A DNA stretch of 64,000 bases from an uncultured Hyphomicrobiales bacterium. Its GTDB lineage: Bacteria > Pseudomonadota > Alphaproteobacteria > Rhizobiales > Beijerinckiaceae. Shown piece after piece: positions 1-9,082 of this stretch (positions are counted from its first letter, which is position 1; the number at the start of each line of letters is the position of its first letter). The stretch is from positions 1-64,000 of the forward strand of contig CAINED010000029.1 in assembly GCA_903847605.1 (NCBI GenBank). Direction: 5' to 3'. The notes beneath the pieces are model-generated. The model saw nothing but the letters and a program-made list of their open reading frames with translations. It did not search any database and was not told the origin of the DNA. The position numbers and the translations under genes are program-made.

Positions 1-74
1 CCCTGCGATACCAAGACATCGACCTGTCGAAGCTTCGCGACAATCTCTTCAGGCTTGTGACGTTTTCTAGGCAT
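1..74 (-). CDS. IS3-family transposase OrfA, N-terminal fragment (runs off the window)
   Basis: The minus-strand frame starting with ATG at 72-74 encodes MPRKRHKPEEIVAKLRQVDV and continues to the window edge. This is the typical start of the OrfA helix-turn-helix protein of IS3-family elements, which binds the terminal repeats and is joined to OrfB by programmed frameshifting to give the active transposase. Only 24 residues are visible, so integrity of the gene cannot be judged. It lies about 65 bases inside the inferred IS end, the usual spacing. Confidence 0.8.
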   Translation of the reverse strand, partial: MPRKRHKPEEIVAKLRQVDVLVSQ

Positions 75-140
75 GGATCAGATCCTCCTCGTTGCCATAA
101 GACATACTTCAAGGTGGACCAATTCAATGGGGGTGGATCA
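1..140 (-). mobile_element. End of an IS3-family insertion sequence (partial)
   Basis: The left edge of the window is one terminus of an insertion sequence. It carries the start of an IS3-type OrfA on the minus strand. The outer end is probably position 140, where the minus strand begins TGATCCACCCCC, resembling IS3-family terminal repeats. The host reading frame on the right (330 down to 141) is intact up to this point, then runs into the IS and stops, which fixes the junction near 140. The rest of the element, including OrfB and the other end, lies outside the window. The exact terminal base is inferred from the change in reading frame. Confidence 0.75.
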
Positions 141-330
141 CAATGGCCCGTGCGTAAAGCGTCAGGAATTCACAGCTTTCTATGCCTTCAGGCTCAGACT
201 GACGGAGGACGACAACTGCCTCGGCATGCTGCTTGGCGTTAATGTGTTTCCGAGCCTCGTCGATGCTGGCAGAAACATTAGCGCGAGACGGAGCAATCGC
301 TACCTGGAATTTTTTTCTCTTTGCTGCCAT
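141..330 (-). pseudogene. N-terminal remnant of a TPR-type protein truncated by the IS
   Basis: An ATG at 328-330, preceded by a good GAGGA ribosome-binding site (complement of 335-340), opens a frame of about 63 codons reaching the IS junction. It then reads a few residues of IS sequence before stopping. The residues (basic MAAKRKK start, then a helical stretch with ARKHINAKQHAEAVVVLRQ) resemble the TPR-like starts of the large glycosyltransferases further along the window. The original gene therefore was probably a polysaccharide-cluster protein, but the remaining part is too short to name a function. The remainder, if still present, lies beyond the IS outside the window. Confidence 0.6.
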
Positions 331-877
331 AATTCCTCGCCCCGCACTTCACGTCGGAAGCCAACACTGGCCACCAAGCCACGCAAGTTCTACTATTATG
401 AAGGTCCCGCCGGGCACAGCAACGATACCCAAGATTCCGGTTGGAGCTGTTGTCTAGATACCTCGCTGACTGCAACAATTTTGCAATCGAACCGGTGGAG
501 CTTGAACAGGCAACGCCATTCGTTGGCACACCTGTACTCCATTTGACACGTGGTTCAAGAGCACTCAACCTGACCAAACCTTTTTTTAGAAATGAGCAGG
601 ATATTTCGTCGCGACGGGGGGGGGGGGGGGCTATATGTCGCATTTCGAAATTATCAGCTTGGATAATCTAGGCTAGAGAGTTCGTCGCATGGCCTTAGCC
701 GGCGCTCAAAGCTCAACGGGTTTCGCGGCTGCCGCCGTCGGAGATTATGTATGCGCGCCCGGTCTTTAACAAATTGAGATAAGCGACAATTCCACAGATG
801 CAGGAAATAGATCGTTCGGATCGGCGGGTGTACTGGCGAGAGACGGCTATAGCGTCGCGGGAGAACTGCCTTTCTTA
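331..877. other. Non-coding, AT-rich spacer between the truncated gene and the lyase-like gene
   Basis: About 550 bases hold no convincing gene. Small frames here have no recognisable protein features and overlap each other on both strands. The stretch must carry the promoter of the disrupted minus-strand gene and that of the plus-strand lyase-like gene, but no clear -35/-10 pair could be picked out. The one conspicuous element is the 15-G run annotated separately. Confidence 0.6.
616..630. repeat. Homopolymer tract of 15 G
   Basis: Fifteen consecutive G residues lie in the intergenic region, about 250 bases upstream of the pectate-lyase-like gene. Tracts this long are unstable during replication and in some bacteria tune expression of surface genes by changing promoter spacing. 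They are also error-prone in sequencing and assembly, so the exact length is uncertain. Confidence 0.85.
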
Positions 878-2134
878 GTGTTTTGGCTACGCAAAATGCT
901 AAAAGATCACGGGAAGACTATTACGGGACTCCTAATGCCTCGTGCAGCAATTATAGGTACAATCGCGCTTTTGGCTACGCTCTCGCTGCGGACTTCGAGT
1001 TTCGCATTCGAGAAGGCTTGTGCAGTGGCGAATGACGGTTGCGTCTATGTCGTTGATCTCTTGCAGCGACGCCAAGGATATGGCGCGCAAAGCAAGGGCG
1101 GAGCGGGTGGTGAAATTGTTACCGTGACATCAGATGCTGATTCAGGGCAGGGTACGTTACGCGCGGCGCTGTCGCGCAAGGGTGGAGCACGCTGGATTCG
1201 ATTCGCTTGGGATATGACGATTAATCTGAAATCGCAATTGCGCGTGCCCTCGAATGTGACGATCGACGGGCGTGGGCACAACGTGAGGATTCGGCAATTT
1301 GGCTTAAGCATCGTAAATGCCGAGCACGTGATAGTCACCAATCTGTCGTTCGATGGTGAGTTTGCGCAATTTTCGCAAGCAATTAATATTGCCAATAGGT
1401 CGCGCCATGTCTGGATCAACCACTTAGACTTGTCACGTTTCAAGGATCGCCTCTTGAACGTGAAGACGGGCTCAACTGATGTTACCATCTCCTGGGTCAA
1501 ATTTCATAACCACAACAAAGTGATGTTGCTAAACAATATTACAAATAAGAATTTATTTGCAGAATTCGAGCGCGACTCCGCGTTACGCGTCACCCTACAC
1601 GGGAATTGGTTTGTGGATACGATCCAGCGCAATCCGCGTGCCCAATTCGGCACGACTCATCTCTACAATAACTTACTAGAGAATTGGGATTTTTACGGAA
1701 TGAGCTTCAGTCTCGAAGCAAAGGCGCTCATAGAGGGAAATATTTTTATAAACAACCCGAAACGTGCTTGTAGCGAACCTGACAAATTGGAGACATCGCA
1801 TGGGGTCGACCGCAATTACTGTCAGGGCATCGGACGTGCGCAATCTCGCGCAATCCTACCAAATGGGTCATCTGACAAGGCGCTCTACGAGGCGACGCGT
1901 GAGCAATTTGGCTATTCGCGGGATTACCGGGCGTTCCTGCGCATTCGTGACAATATTGGGCTCGAGCAATCAAAGATCGAGGACTACCGGCCGGAGGCAG
2001 TTCCTCAGCCGGCATATTGCTATCTATATATGGCGCCAGGGCCGCTTCTTGCTCGTATAATTCGGGAAACTGCGGGGAATACAGTCTCACAGGCGGTTCT
2101 ACTAGGCTTGCAAAGGTGCCCCTCGAACCCTTAG
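878..2134 (+). CDS. Secreted pectate-lyase-like protein (polysaccharide lyase family 1 fold)
   Basis: The protein has an N-terminal signal sequence (hydrophobic IIGTIALLATLSL, likely cleavage after SSFA) and a right-handed beta-helix of the PL1 type. Recognisable PL1 blocks are VTIDGRGHNV, WINHLDLS, VTISWVKFHNHNKVM, VTLHGNWF and RNPRAQFG followed by HLYNN; the last includes the catalytic arginine region. Acidic residues that usually bind calcium (WIDH and DGLIDI in active enzymes) are partly changed here to WINH and DRLLNV, so activity or metal use may differ. The frame opens with GTG at 878. An ATG at 935, immediately before the hydrophobic core, is an equally good start. The AT-rich composition and the polysaccharide genes downstream suggest a transferred module that trims or modifies an exopolysaccharide. 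Confidence 0.8.
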   Translation: MFWLRKMLKDHGKTITGLLMPRAAIIGTIALLATLSLRTSSFAFEKACAVANDGCVYVVDLLQRRQGYGAQSKGGAGGEIVTVTSDADSGQGTLRAALSRKGGARWIRFAWDMTINLKSQLRVPSNVTIDGRGHNVRIRQFGLSIVNAEHVIVTNLSFDGEFAQFSQAINIANRSRHVWINHLDLSRFKDRLLNVKTGSTDVTISWVKFHNHNKVMLLNNITNKNLFAEFERDSALRVTLHGNWFVDTIQRNPRAQFGTTHLYNNLLENWDFYGMSFSLEAKALIEGNIFINNPKRACSEPDKLETSHGVDRNYCQGIGRAQSRAILPNGSSDKALYEATREQFGYSRDYRAFLRIRDNIGLEQSKIEDYRPEAVPQPAYCYLYMAPGPLLARIIRETAGNTVSQAVLLGLQRCPSNP

Positions 2135-2267
2135 CGTCGCATTTGTGCGGGGATGGGCCTACTCGAAACGTTCTGCTTTCATAGGTGAAAGGAAAGTTGA
2201 AATGAATCGACCATGATCAATTCTATCAAATACACGCACGTGCACGATCAACTGGAAGTTAGACGCA

Positions 2268-3881
2268 ATGATTTTTACTACTATAGGAACATGCCGGTTG
2301 GCTCACCCCTTTACCGTGGCGTCAAATGATCAGTTTATTCGAGATCAGACGAACGTGTACGGCTATGTCCATGCCGCGAAGGAGGTTTCACAGCAACTCG
2401 ACTTCATATTTGGGCGACAGCTACCGCCAGAATACGCACCAATGATTGCCGCCGCTGACGAATTTCCGGTCTGGCGCAAGCGTCGATCCATAAATTTGTG
2501 GATCGTTGAGATCTCTTCTTTGAAGCAGGTAGTGCTCGACGGGTATTATTTGCAGATTAACCATATCGCTAGGGTATTTGAGGATAATAAGAACTTTCTC
2601 ACTCAGTTCTGGGAGTACCCTGAGGAGAATATGCGAAAACAACGATCCGCGGCGCTAAAGAATATTGATGGCTACCGAGATCTGGACGATCTTGAAAAAG
2701 AGTTTCTAGAACGGGCTTTTGTAACCATCACATCAGAAGAAGCGCTTGCGCGGGAAATGAAGGACATATTCGGACGACTCGAGGGAAAAGTTGTTTTTGT
2801 CCCGCACGTTAATGTGCCGACGAAATCGGGGAGATATATATCTGCCCGTGTATCACTGCTACAGTATATGCGGAAAATTGCTAGAATTGCCGGTTTCTCA
2901 TTATTCAACCCTGCTGATTATGTGGAGCGATACGGCATTACGAGAGCAATGTTGAATGGAGGAGCCGATCTCAATCACTATTCGAGCGAGTTTATCGAGG
3001 TGCTGGGGCATACTTTCAGAACGACGATACTCGACCCCTACGTCCGCAAAAAGCCATTGGAATTGATTGTGAATGAGGGGCCAGAAAGTTTCTCTTTGCT
3101 GATTGACGATTCGCTTCGTGAAGAGGAGCAATTATCGGCCGAGCACGTGGCTGAGGATGTAAAGTCGATCGAGGTCAATGTGTCTCGTCTCATCGAAATG
3201 GGTAGGCCGGAAGAAGCTGCTCAAATTGTAACGAAAGTTATCCCGGAAGATCGTAGTCCGGCCATGCGTCAACCGCTGGTTCGAGCGCTCCAGAATAAGT
3301 TCAAGCAACTCAGGATGGCGAGGGATGGCCTCTTGGCACTTTCTGTTCTAGATAGCTGGAGACGTCTGGGATACGCAGACGTTAAGCTGGCTAAGGCAAT
3401 CGCTTCGACCGCGCGGGAAGTCCGCAATGAATCGAGATGTTTAATTCAACAAGGCGAATTCGCTAAGGCACTCGCATTGCTAGAGAGCGCCCACGAAATA
3501 TTCCCTGAAAATTCTGTAATTTTGAGGGATTTAGCATTGGCGAATGAGCGTATAGATCAACGCAGAGCCGCTCTACTATGGGCTGAGCTCTATAGTTTTT
3601 CGCATGACGAATTTGACATAAAGCGCGCTTTGAAATTCGCCAGACGCACAAAAGCGTGGGACATTGCTTTACAATTTTTAGGCGTGTTAGCACAAGCGGG
3701 ACCGCTGGATCAAGAGTCAAAGGAGCTTGAAAATTTTGTGGTACGATCTGCCGTCAAGGAGGTTAATAGCCTTCTTAATCCGGAGGATGCAAAACGTGCC
3801 GATAACCTTCGGCAAGCGCTTTTCAGGCATGATCCAAGAATCCCGGCTATTCTATCTTTTGCAAGTGATTTAACGCATTGA
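2268..3881 (+). CDS. SGNH/GSCFA-like protein with C-terminal TPR-like repeats, function unknown
   Basis: The 537-residue protein has two parts. The N-terminal half (to about residue 280) begins with TIGTCRLAHPF, continues with NLWIVEISSLK and VVFVPHVNVP, and ends with DLNHYSSEF. This pattern recalls GSCFA/SGNH-type hydrolases, in which the first block supplies the nucleophile region and the D-x-x-H block completes the site. The C-terminal half is alpha-helical with degenerate TPR-like repeats (for example FAKALALLESAHEIFPEN). There is no signal peptide or membrane segment. The start has a GGAAG sequence about 12 bases upstream. It lies in an AT-rich stretch before a sugar cluster, so it may modify or select a glycan, but this is inference. 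The family assignment is tentative. Confidence 0.5.
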   Translation: MIFTTIGTCRLAHPFTVASNDQFIRDQTNVYGYVHAAKEVSQQLDFIFGRQLPPEYAPMIAAADEFPVWRKRRSINLWIVEISSLKQVVLDGYYLQINHIARVFEDNKNFLTQFWEYPEENMRKQRSAALKNIDGYRDLDDLEKEFLERAFVTITSEEALAREMKDIFGRLEGKVVFVPHVNVPTKSGRYISARVSLLQYMRKIARIAGFSLFNPADYVERYGITRAMLNGGADLNHYSSEFIEVLGHTFRTTILDPYVRKKPLELIVNEGPESFSLLIDDSLREEEQLSAEHVAEDVKSIEVNVSRLIEMGRPEEAAQIVTKVIPEDRSPAMRQPLVRALQNKFKQLRMARDGLLALSVLDSWRRLGYADVKLAKAIASTAREVRNESRCLIQQGEFAKALALLESAHEIFPENSVILRDLALANERIDQRRAALLWAELYSFSHDEFDIKRALKFARRTKAWDIALQFLGVLAQAGPLDQESKELENFVVRSAVKEVNSLLNPEDAKRADNLRQALFRHDPRIPAILSFASDLTH

Positions 3882-4028
3882 ACGACATCGTTGTTGATCG
3901 TACTGAACTACGAGAATCTGGTCAAATAGTTCGGAGTTAAATTATTGACTTTTCGTCAAATCCCGGAATATTGACCTTTGGTTGATGGTAGTGTTCTGCC
4001 GAGAGATCAAATACCAGGTCGGTTGGAA

Positions 4029-4949
4029 ATGTCAAAGAAGTCAAAACGCAAGCAGCATGAAGTTCAGGCGAGCAGAGCCGACGAGAGTCCGGAATACGAT
4101 CCCTTCGACTTGCGGGATTGGGCTCAATTGTATGGGCTATCTGGCCTTGGGCCGACGATGTCAAAGATCGGGGCAACGATGTTTATGCCGCTTTCGCGGC
4201 AGATTGCCGAGTATAGATCTATGACGCCAAAGTTAATGCCGGCTTTGGATCGATTTTTCGATTATGTGCTGCAAGAAATTTCGGATGAACAGTACGCTGA
4301 AGTTCAAGTGCGGCATCTAAACAAGAGTGCAATTCAGAATTTGATCAAATTGGCAAACGAGAATCCGGGCATGCAATGGGCGCCTTGGGAGAAGTATTTG
4401 GCGTTTCCCTTTTGGGTCTCAGCAAAATTCAAATATGCTTTGCAGCTGGGCTTGGATAAAAAGGCGCCGATGGACATTTTGGATTTAGGTGTCGGTCCTG
4501 CACATTTTCCTTTTGTATGCCAATATCTCGGGCACGCATGTTTGGGGATTGACGCGCCACTTGCTCCAACGGTGGCTGGGCTTGATGCTCATATTTATGA
4601 TGATCTTTGCCGCCTGTTTAAAGTCAATCGCGTTAGCAGGAGAATTGAACGGTTGACCCCGCTTAACATCGAAGGCCGGTTTGACTTAGTGACGTCGTTG
4701 ATGACCATTTTTCATTGTCCCTATGAATACCTTCCGGACGGAAGAAGCATCAGGCGTCCATGGTCGGCAGATGAATGGAGGTTCTTTTTGAACCATTTGA
4801 AACAAGATCTCCTGAAGCCCGAGTTCCAAATCCACCTGCAGTTATCCAAGGTAACAACGTCTTCTGAGGTGGATTACTTAAAAGGTTTGTCCAGCAAGTT
4901 CGACCTCGAGCGATTTGTTTTTACTTTGAATCACGAAGCGCAGATTTGA
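4029..4949 (+). CDS. SAM-dependent methyltransferase-like protein
   Basis: The class I methyltransferase nucleotide-binding block is visible as DILDLGVGPAHFPFV, followed by an acidic turn GIDAP that would bind the ribose of S-adenosylmethionine, and RFDLVTSLMTIFH in the position of motif IV. The first 130 residues are helical and not recognised. The frame is open from 3978, but the ATG at 4029, giving a lysine-rich MSKKSKRK start, is the likelier start. The gene is AT-rich like its left neighbour and ends 15 bases before the high-GC epimerase gene. Within a polysaccharide locus it could methylate a sugar or a glycan terminus, but the substrate cannot be told from the sequence. Confidence 0.65.
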   Translation: MSKKSKRKQHEVQASRADESPEYDPFDLRDWAQLYGLSGLGPTMSKIGATMFMPLSRQIAEYRSMTPKLMPALDRFFDYVLQEISDEQYAEVQVRHLNKSAIQNLIKLANENPGMQWAPWEKYLAFPFWVSAKFKYALQLGLDKKAPMDILDLGVGPAHFPFVCQYLGHACLGIDAPLAPTVAGLDAHIYDDLCRLFKVNRVSRRIERLTPLNIEGRFDLVTSLMTIFHCPYEYLPDGRSIRRPWSADEWRFFLNHLKQDLLKPEFQIHLQLSKVTTSSEVDYLKGLSSKFDLERFVFTLNHEAQI

Positions 4950-4964
4950 AACAATGGGGCCGGC

Positions 4965-5966
4965 ATGCTGTATTTAGTTACTGGAACCGCCGGCTTCATC
5001 GGGTTCCACACAGCGCAGCATCTGCTGCAAAAAGGTCACGAGGTCGTCGGGATCGACAGTTTCGTGCCCTATTACGATGTGAAGCTGAAAGAGCGCCGGC
5101 ACGACATTCTCGCTCAACATCAGGGCTTTACGCCCTATGTTATTGATCTTGCGGATGTCGGCGCCGTAACCGATGTGTTTTCCAAGGGTTCGCCGCAGCG
5201 CATCATCCATCTCGCAGCGCAGGCGGGCGTGCGCTATTCGCTGGAATTTCCAGAGACCTATATTTCTTCGAACATCGTCGGGACGTTCAACCTGCTGGAA
5301 CAGGTGCGCAAGCGCAAGATCGAGCATTTTCTGTTCGCTTCGACCTCGTCGGCCTATGGGGCCTCGACGGACTACCCGTTCCGCGAAACCATCCCCGCCG
5401 ACACGCCGCTGACGATCTACTCCGCCACCAAGCGCGGCGGCGAGCACATGTGCCATTCCTACGCCAATCTCTGGGGCCAGCCCTGCACGGCGTTTCGCTT
5501 TTTCAGCGTCTATGGACCCTGGGGCCGGCCGGACATGGCGCTCTTCAAGTTCACGGACAATATCCTGAAGGGGCTGCCGATCGACGTCTATAACTACGGC
5601 AACATGGTGCGCGATTTCACTTACGTGGAAGACATCGTGAAGGCCGTGGTGGCGCTGAGCGACGCCATACCGCAGGCGGGCAAGGCCGTTGGTCCCTTCG
5701 ATTCCATCAGCCCCGTCGCGCCCTACCGTCTGGTGAATATCGGCAATGCCACGCCCGTTCAGCTCAATACGTTCATTGCGGAAATCGAGCGCGCGACGGG
5801 ACGCAAGGCGATCAAGAACCTGATGCCGATGCAACCCGGTGATGTCGAAATGAATTCGGCGGACACGACGCTGCTGCAGGCCCTGACCGGCTTCAAGCCG
5901 AGCGTGCCGGTGTCGCAGGGCATCGACGAGTTCGTGCGCTGGTTCCGCGACTATTACAATGTTTGA
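4965..5966 (+). CDS. NAD-dependent sugar epimerase, UDP-glucuronate 4-epimerase type
   Basis: This is an extended short-chain dehydrogenase of 333 residues. The NAD-binding motif TGTAGFIG sits at residues 6-13, the serine-rich active-site loop STSSAYG near 126-132, and the Y152-xxx-K156 pair in YSATK. The sequence around YYDVKLKERR and FFSVYGPWGRPDMALFKF is characteristic of enzymes converting UDP-glucuronate to UDP-galacturonate (LpsL/CapI group). The product would feed a uronic-acid-containing capsule, exopolysaccharide or LPS core. It is the first clearly high-GC gene after the AT-rich block and is followed by glycosyltransferases. A UDP-glucose 4-epimerase activity is less likely but cannot be excluded. 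Confidence 0.85.
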   Translation: MLYLVTGTAGFIGFHTAQHLLQKGHEVVGIDSFVPYYDVKLKERRHDILAQHQGFTPYVIDLADVGAVTDVFSKGSPQRIIHLAAQAGVRYSLEFPETYISSNIVGTFNLLEQVRKRKIEHFLFASTSSAYGASTDYPFRETIPADTPLTIYSATKRGGEHMCHSYANLWGQPCTAFRFFSVYGPWGRPDMALFKFTDNILKGLPIDVYNYGNMVRDFTYVEDIVKAVVALSDAIPQAGKAVGPFDSISPVAPYRLVNIGNATPVQLNTFIAEIERATGRKAIKNLMPMQPGDVEMNSADTTLLQALTGFKPSVPVSQGIDEFVRWFRDYYNV

Positions 5967-6061
5967 TCTGTTGCGGTCCCGGGCAGGATTTGGTGTAAAG
6001 AGAGAGCCGCGACCCAACGCCTGACAACATTCGGCCTGGCCTTTTCCGGAGCCCTCCCAGC

Positions 6062-9000
6062 GTGGACATTGGCGAACTGAAAACGAAAGCGCTGACTCTT
6101 TCGCAAGCGCGGGATTGGGACAATGCCCTTCGCGCCTGGGAGGAATTGCGCGTCGCTGATCGCCCAACCAACGAGGTCTTGTTCCGCATCGCCGAGGCGC
6201 AATGCGGCCTCGAGAACTTCGACAAGGCGCTGGCTGTCCTCGATCTGCATGACCATCAGTACAAGGTGAGCATGCGCACGACATCCTTGCGCGCGCGCAT
6301 CTGTTCGCAAATGCACGACTACGCATCGGCGCGCGATCTCTGGCGCAAGGTCGCGACCGCACTGCCCGACAATTATCAGGCCTGGGCGCGGCTCGCGGAA
6401 GCTTCGATCGAGCTTGGCGAACGCGCGGCCTCGCGCGTTGCCGTTCAGCGCGCGCTTGCGATCAACGCCAACGACACGTTCGTCTTGCGGCTCCAGAAGC
6501 GGCTCGCGCTACAGGAACGCGAGGCCATACGCCAGGCCAAGCGCGAAGAAGAACTGGAATTGGCGCAGGCCATCGAAGCGGAGAAGGCCAAGGCGGCGGT
6601 CAAGGTTGCCCCGCCGGCAAGGCCGCCGGAAGTTCGCAAACCGGCCCCGCAAAAAAAGAAAGAGGCTTCGCAGGCAAAGTCACGCCGGCGGTACACCGTT
6701 CGCACCGCGTTCAATCTCTCGGATGCTGGGAGATGGAGCGAAGCAGCCGTCGCATGGCTCGATCTTCTCGAACAGCAACCGGACGACGACGAAACGAATT
6801 TGCACGCGTGGGAAGCGCTGCACCGAGCCGGCCGCATAGGCGAAGCAAGGACCGTTCTATCGGCCGGGTTGTTGAAAGCGACGTCGTCGCTGCTTCGTTT
6901 CGAGGACGCCGTCGCGCGCGCGTCGGAATTCGAACTGCCGGATGCGCTCGCTGATGGACTGGAGACGCTTCTGCGCGAGAACGAATGCGCGGAAGCCATC
7001 GGGCTCACCGGCGTTCGCGCAGTCCAGCAGATGGGCAAGCTGGATCAGTCCATCGAAATGCTCGACAGGCTTGTAACTATTCACAAACAATCGCTGCCCG
7101 CGCGATCCGAACTCGTCAAATATCTCTACGACCGGCGCGATTTTGCAGGCCTGGTGCGCAGATCCGAAAAGCTGCTGGAGTTCTGGCCGCCGAAATCCAT
7201 CAATGCGGCCATAGCGACCATTTGTTATCAGCTCGGGCTTGCTTTGCTTTCCGCGCAACGTGTTGCGAAGGCCAGGGAGTTGATCGACACCGCCTGGGAC
7301 GCGCGGCCTGTCGGTCAATTGGCGCTACGCGCAAAGGCCTCTCTTCTCATCAGGGAAGGTCGTATTGCGGATATCGAAGCGGTGGCGCGCGAGGCCTTCC
7401 GGCGCGTGACGCCGCAGCCGTGGCCGTGGCTCGAATGCATTCGTCTGCTGCTTGAAAGCGAATATCTGGAAGAAGCAGTCTCGCTGCTTTCGCGCGCCGT
7501 CGAAGCGATTGGCAAGCATCCCAATGAGTTGCTGGCTTTCGCCGACCGGCTCAATCAGGTCGAAATTCAGGACGAGTTATTCCAGCATCTCGACGGCATG
7601 GAATTCGAACTTTCGGCACAATATGCAGCGGCCTGCCGCATTGCTGCGCAACGCGGCTATCTCGATCTCGCCACGCGCTTTCTCGATCGCTTCCGCGACG
7701 ACAAGACGATGGAAGAACGCGCCGAGCGTCTTGCCCATCGCCTCGAACTGGCGAAGGAGATTGTGCAGCTTGCGCCAAAAATCCCCGACTGGCGCTTCGA
7801 AGACGCTGTGCTCTGGTATCTCGGCGACAAGCTGCGCAACGAGCCGGTGCATGACGATCAGTCAGGACCCATTCTGCTTGTGAATTCCGCCATGGGCGCG
7901 GGCGGAGCGGAACGGCAGATTGCCGTGACGCTTTCCGGCTTCGCCCGCAAATATGGCAATCAGGATCGCTTCAAGCTCGTGTGTTCGCGTCTCACGAATG
8001 CGCCCGAGCGCCGCTTCAATCTCGGGCCTGTAGTCGCGGCCGGGGTCGAAGTCGTCGACCTCATGACGCATAAGGACGCGAGCCAGTTTATCTTTGATCG
8101 CCGGCCCGAATTGCGCGAATATTTCCGCCTGCTGCCGCGCGAGGTCGTCGAGGATATCGGCAAGGCCTATCGTCTGTTCGACGAATTGCGTCCGTCCGTC
8201 GTGCATCTGTGGCAGGACAGGACTTCCGTCGAAGGCGCGCTTGCCGCCATCATGGCAGGCGTGCCGTCGATCGTGATGGTCGCGCGTTCGACGCGTCCAC
8301 TTTCGCGGCGCAGATACCGCGGCTATCTCATGGGCGGTTACACTGCCATTCTGCAGCGTCCGAACGTGATTCTCGCGAACAACAGCATGGCCGGCGCCGC
8401 AGACTACGAGTCCTGGCTCGGTCTGGAGCCCGGCACGGTCAAGGTCATCCACAACGGCTACGATTTCGATGCGATGAAACGCGCTGCGAGTGCGGACGCC
8501 GTCGCCGCGCTGCGGGAAAAATACGGCATTGCTTCAGATACGCCTGTTCTCGGAGGCGTGCTGCGCTTTGCGCCGGTGAAGCGGCCCATGCTCTGGCTCG
8601 ACGTGGCGCGTCTAGTCGCCGACGCCGTACCCGACCTCAAGATCATGCTGCTCGGCGAAGGCCCGCTCGAAAGCGCGATGCGCGATCATGCCGCCAGGCT
8701 GGGGATTGCCGACAGGCTGATCTTTACCGGCTTTGCCGATCCCGCGCCTCATTACCCCCTGATGTCGGCGATCCTCCTCACATCGGAGACGGAGGGCTTG
8801 CCGAACGTGCTTCTCGAAGCGCAGGCTTTTGGGGTTCCGGCGATCTCGACCGATGTCGGCGGCGCGCGCGAAACGGTGATTGAGAATACGACAGGCTTCA
8901 TCGTCGGCAGCGATGTGGCGCAGGCGTTGGCGGACAAGACGATCAGGGCCATTCGCGACGGGGAATGGCGCAGTACAGCGACCGCATTGGCCGGAAATTT

Positions 9001-9082
9001 CGCCCACGAGCGCTTCAGCATCGACGCGATGTTGCAGAAGACCCTCGATCTCTACGACGCCGCCACTTCAAAGTCCCAGTAG
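6062..9082 (+). CDS. Large TPR-glycosyltransferase family 4 fusion protein
   Basis: The 1006-residue protein starts with TPR-like helical repeats (RDWDNALRAWEELRVADRP is a typical unit), contains a charged, Lys/Ala-rich linker around residues 155-210, and returns to helical repeats up to about residue 590. The C-terminal 400 residues form a GT-B glycosyltransferase: the donor-domain entry NSAMGAGGAERQ near 608-619, then LRFAPVKRP, LGEGPL, FTGFAD and the E-x7-E motif in EGLPNVLLEAQ near 910. It would transfer a sugar from a nucleotide donor in the cytoplasm, with the repeats scaffolding a complex. The start is GTG at 6062. Its 3' end overlaps the convergent, similarly built gene by 15 bases. 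Confidence 0.85.
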   Translation: MDIGELKTKALTLSQARDWDNALRAWEELRVADRPTNEVLFRIAEAQCGLENFDKALAVLDLHDHQYKVSMRTTSLRARICSQMHDYASARDLWRKVATALPDNYQAWARLAEASIELGERAASRVAVQRALAINANDTFVLRLQKRLALQEREAIRQAKREEELELAQAIEAEKAKAAVKVAPPARPPEVRKPAPQKKKEASQAKSRRRYTVRTAFNLSDAGRWSEAAVAWLDLLEQQPDDDETNLHAWEALHRAGRIGEARTVLSAGLLKATSSLLRFEDAVARASEFELPDALADGLETLLRENECAEAIGLTGVRAVQQMGKLDQSIEMLDRLVTIHKQSLPARSELVKYLYDRRDFAGLVRRSEKLLEFWPPKSINAAIATICYQLGLALLSAQRVAKARELIDTAWDARPVGQLALRAKASLLIREGRIADIEAVAREAFRRVTPQPWPWLECIRLLLESEYLEEAVSLLSRAVEAIGKHPNELLAFADRLNQVEIQDELFQHLDGMEFELSAQYAAACRIAAQRGYLDLATRFLDRFRDDKTMEERAERLAHRLELAKEIVQLAPKIPDWRFEDAVLWYLGDKLRNEPVHDDQSGPILLVNSAMGAGGAERQIAVTLSGFARKYGNQDRFKLVCSRLTNAPERRFNLGPVVAAGVEVVDLMTHKDASQFIFDRRPELREYFRLLPREVVEDIGKAYRLFDELRPSVVHLWQDRTSVEGALAAIMAGVPSIVMVARSTRPLSRRRYRGYLMGGYTAILQRPNVILANNSMAGAADYESWLGLEPGTVKVIHNGYDFDAMKRAASADAVAALREKYGIASDTPVLGGVLRFAPVKRPMLWLDVARLVADAVPDLKIMLLGEGPLESAMRDHAARLGIADRLIFTGFADPAPHYPLMSAILLTSETEGLPNVLLEAQAFGVPAISTDVGGARETVIENTTGFIVGSDVAQALADKTIRAIRDGEWRSTATALAGNFAHERFSIDAMLQKTLDLYDAATSKSQ

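Noticed and set aside
73-546. A 157-codon frame near the IS junction
   Set aside because: It reads across the IS end and the truncated gene in an unrelated frame, with no recognisable features.
543-571. TTGACA at 543-548 as a -35 box for the lyase-like gene
   Set aside because: No acceptable -10 hexamer follows at 16-18 bases, and it lies over 300 bases from the start codon.
4974-6362. A 462-codon minus-strand frame opposite the epimerase gene
   Set aside because: Shadow frame, Arg-rich and without motifs. The epimerase on the plus strand shows full catalytic residues.
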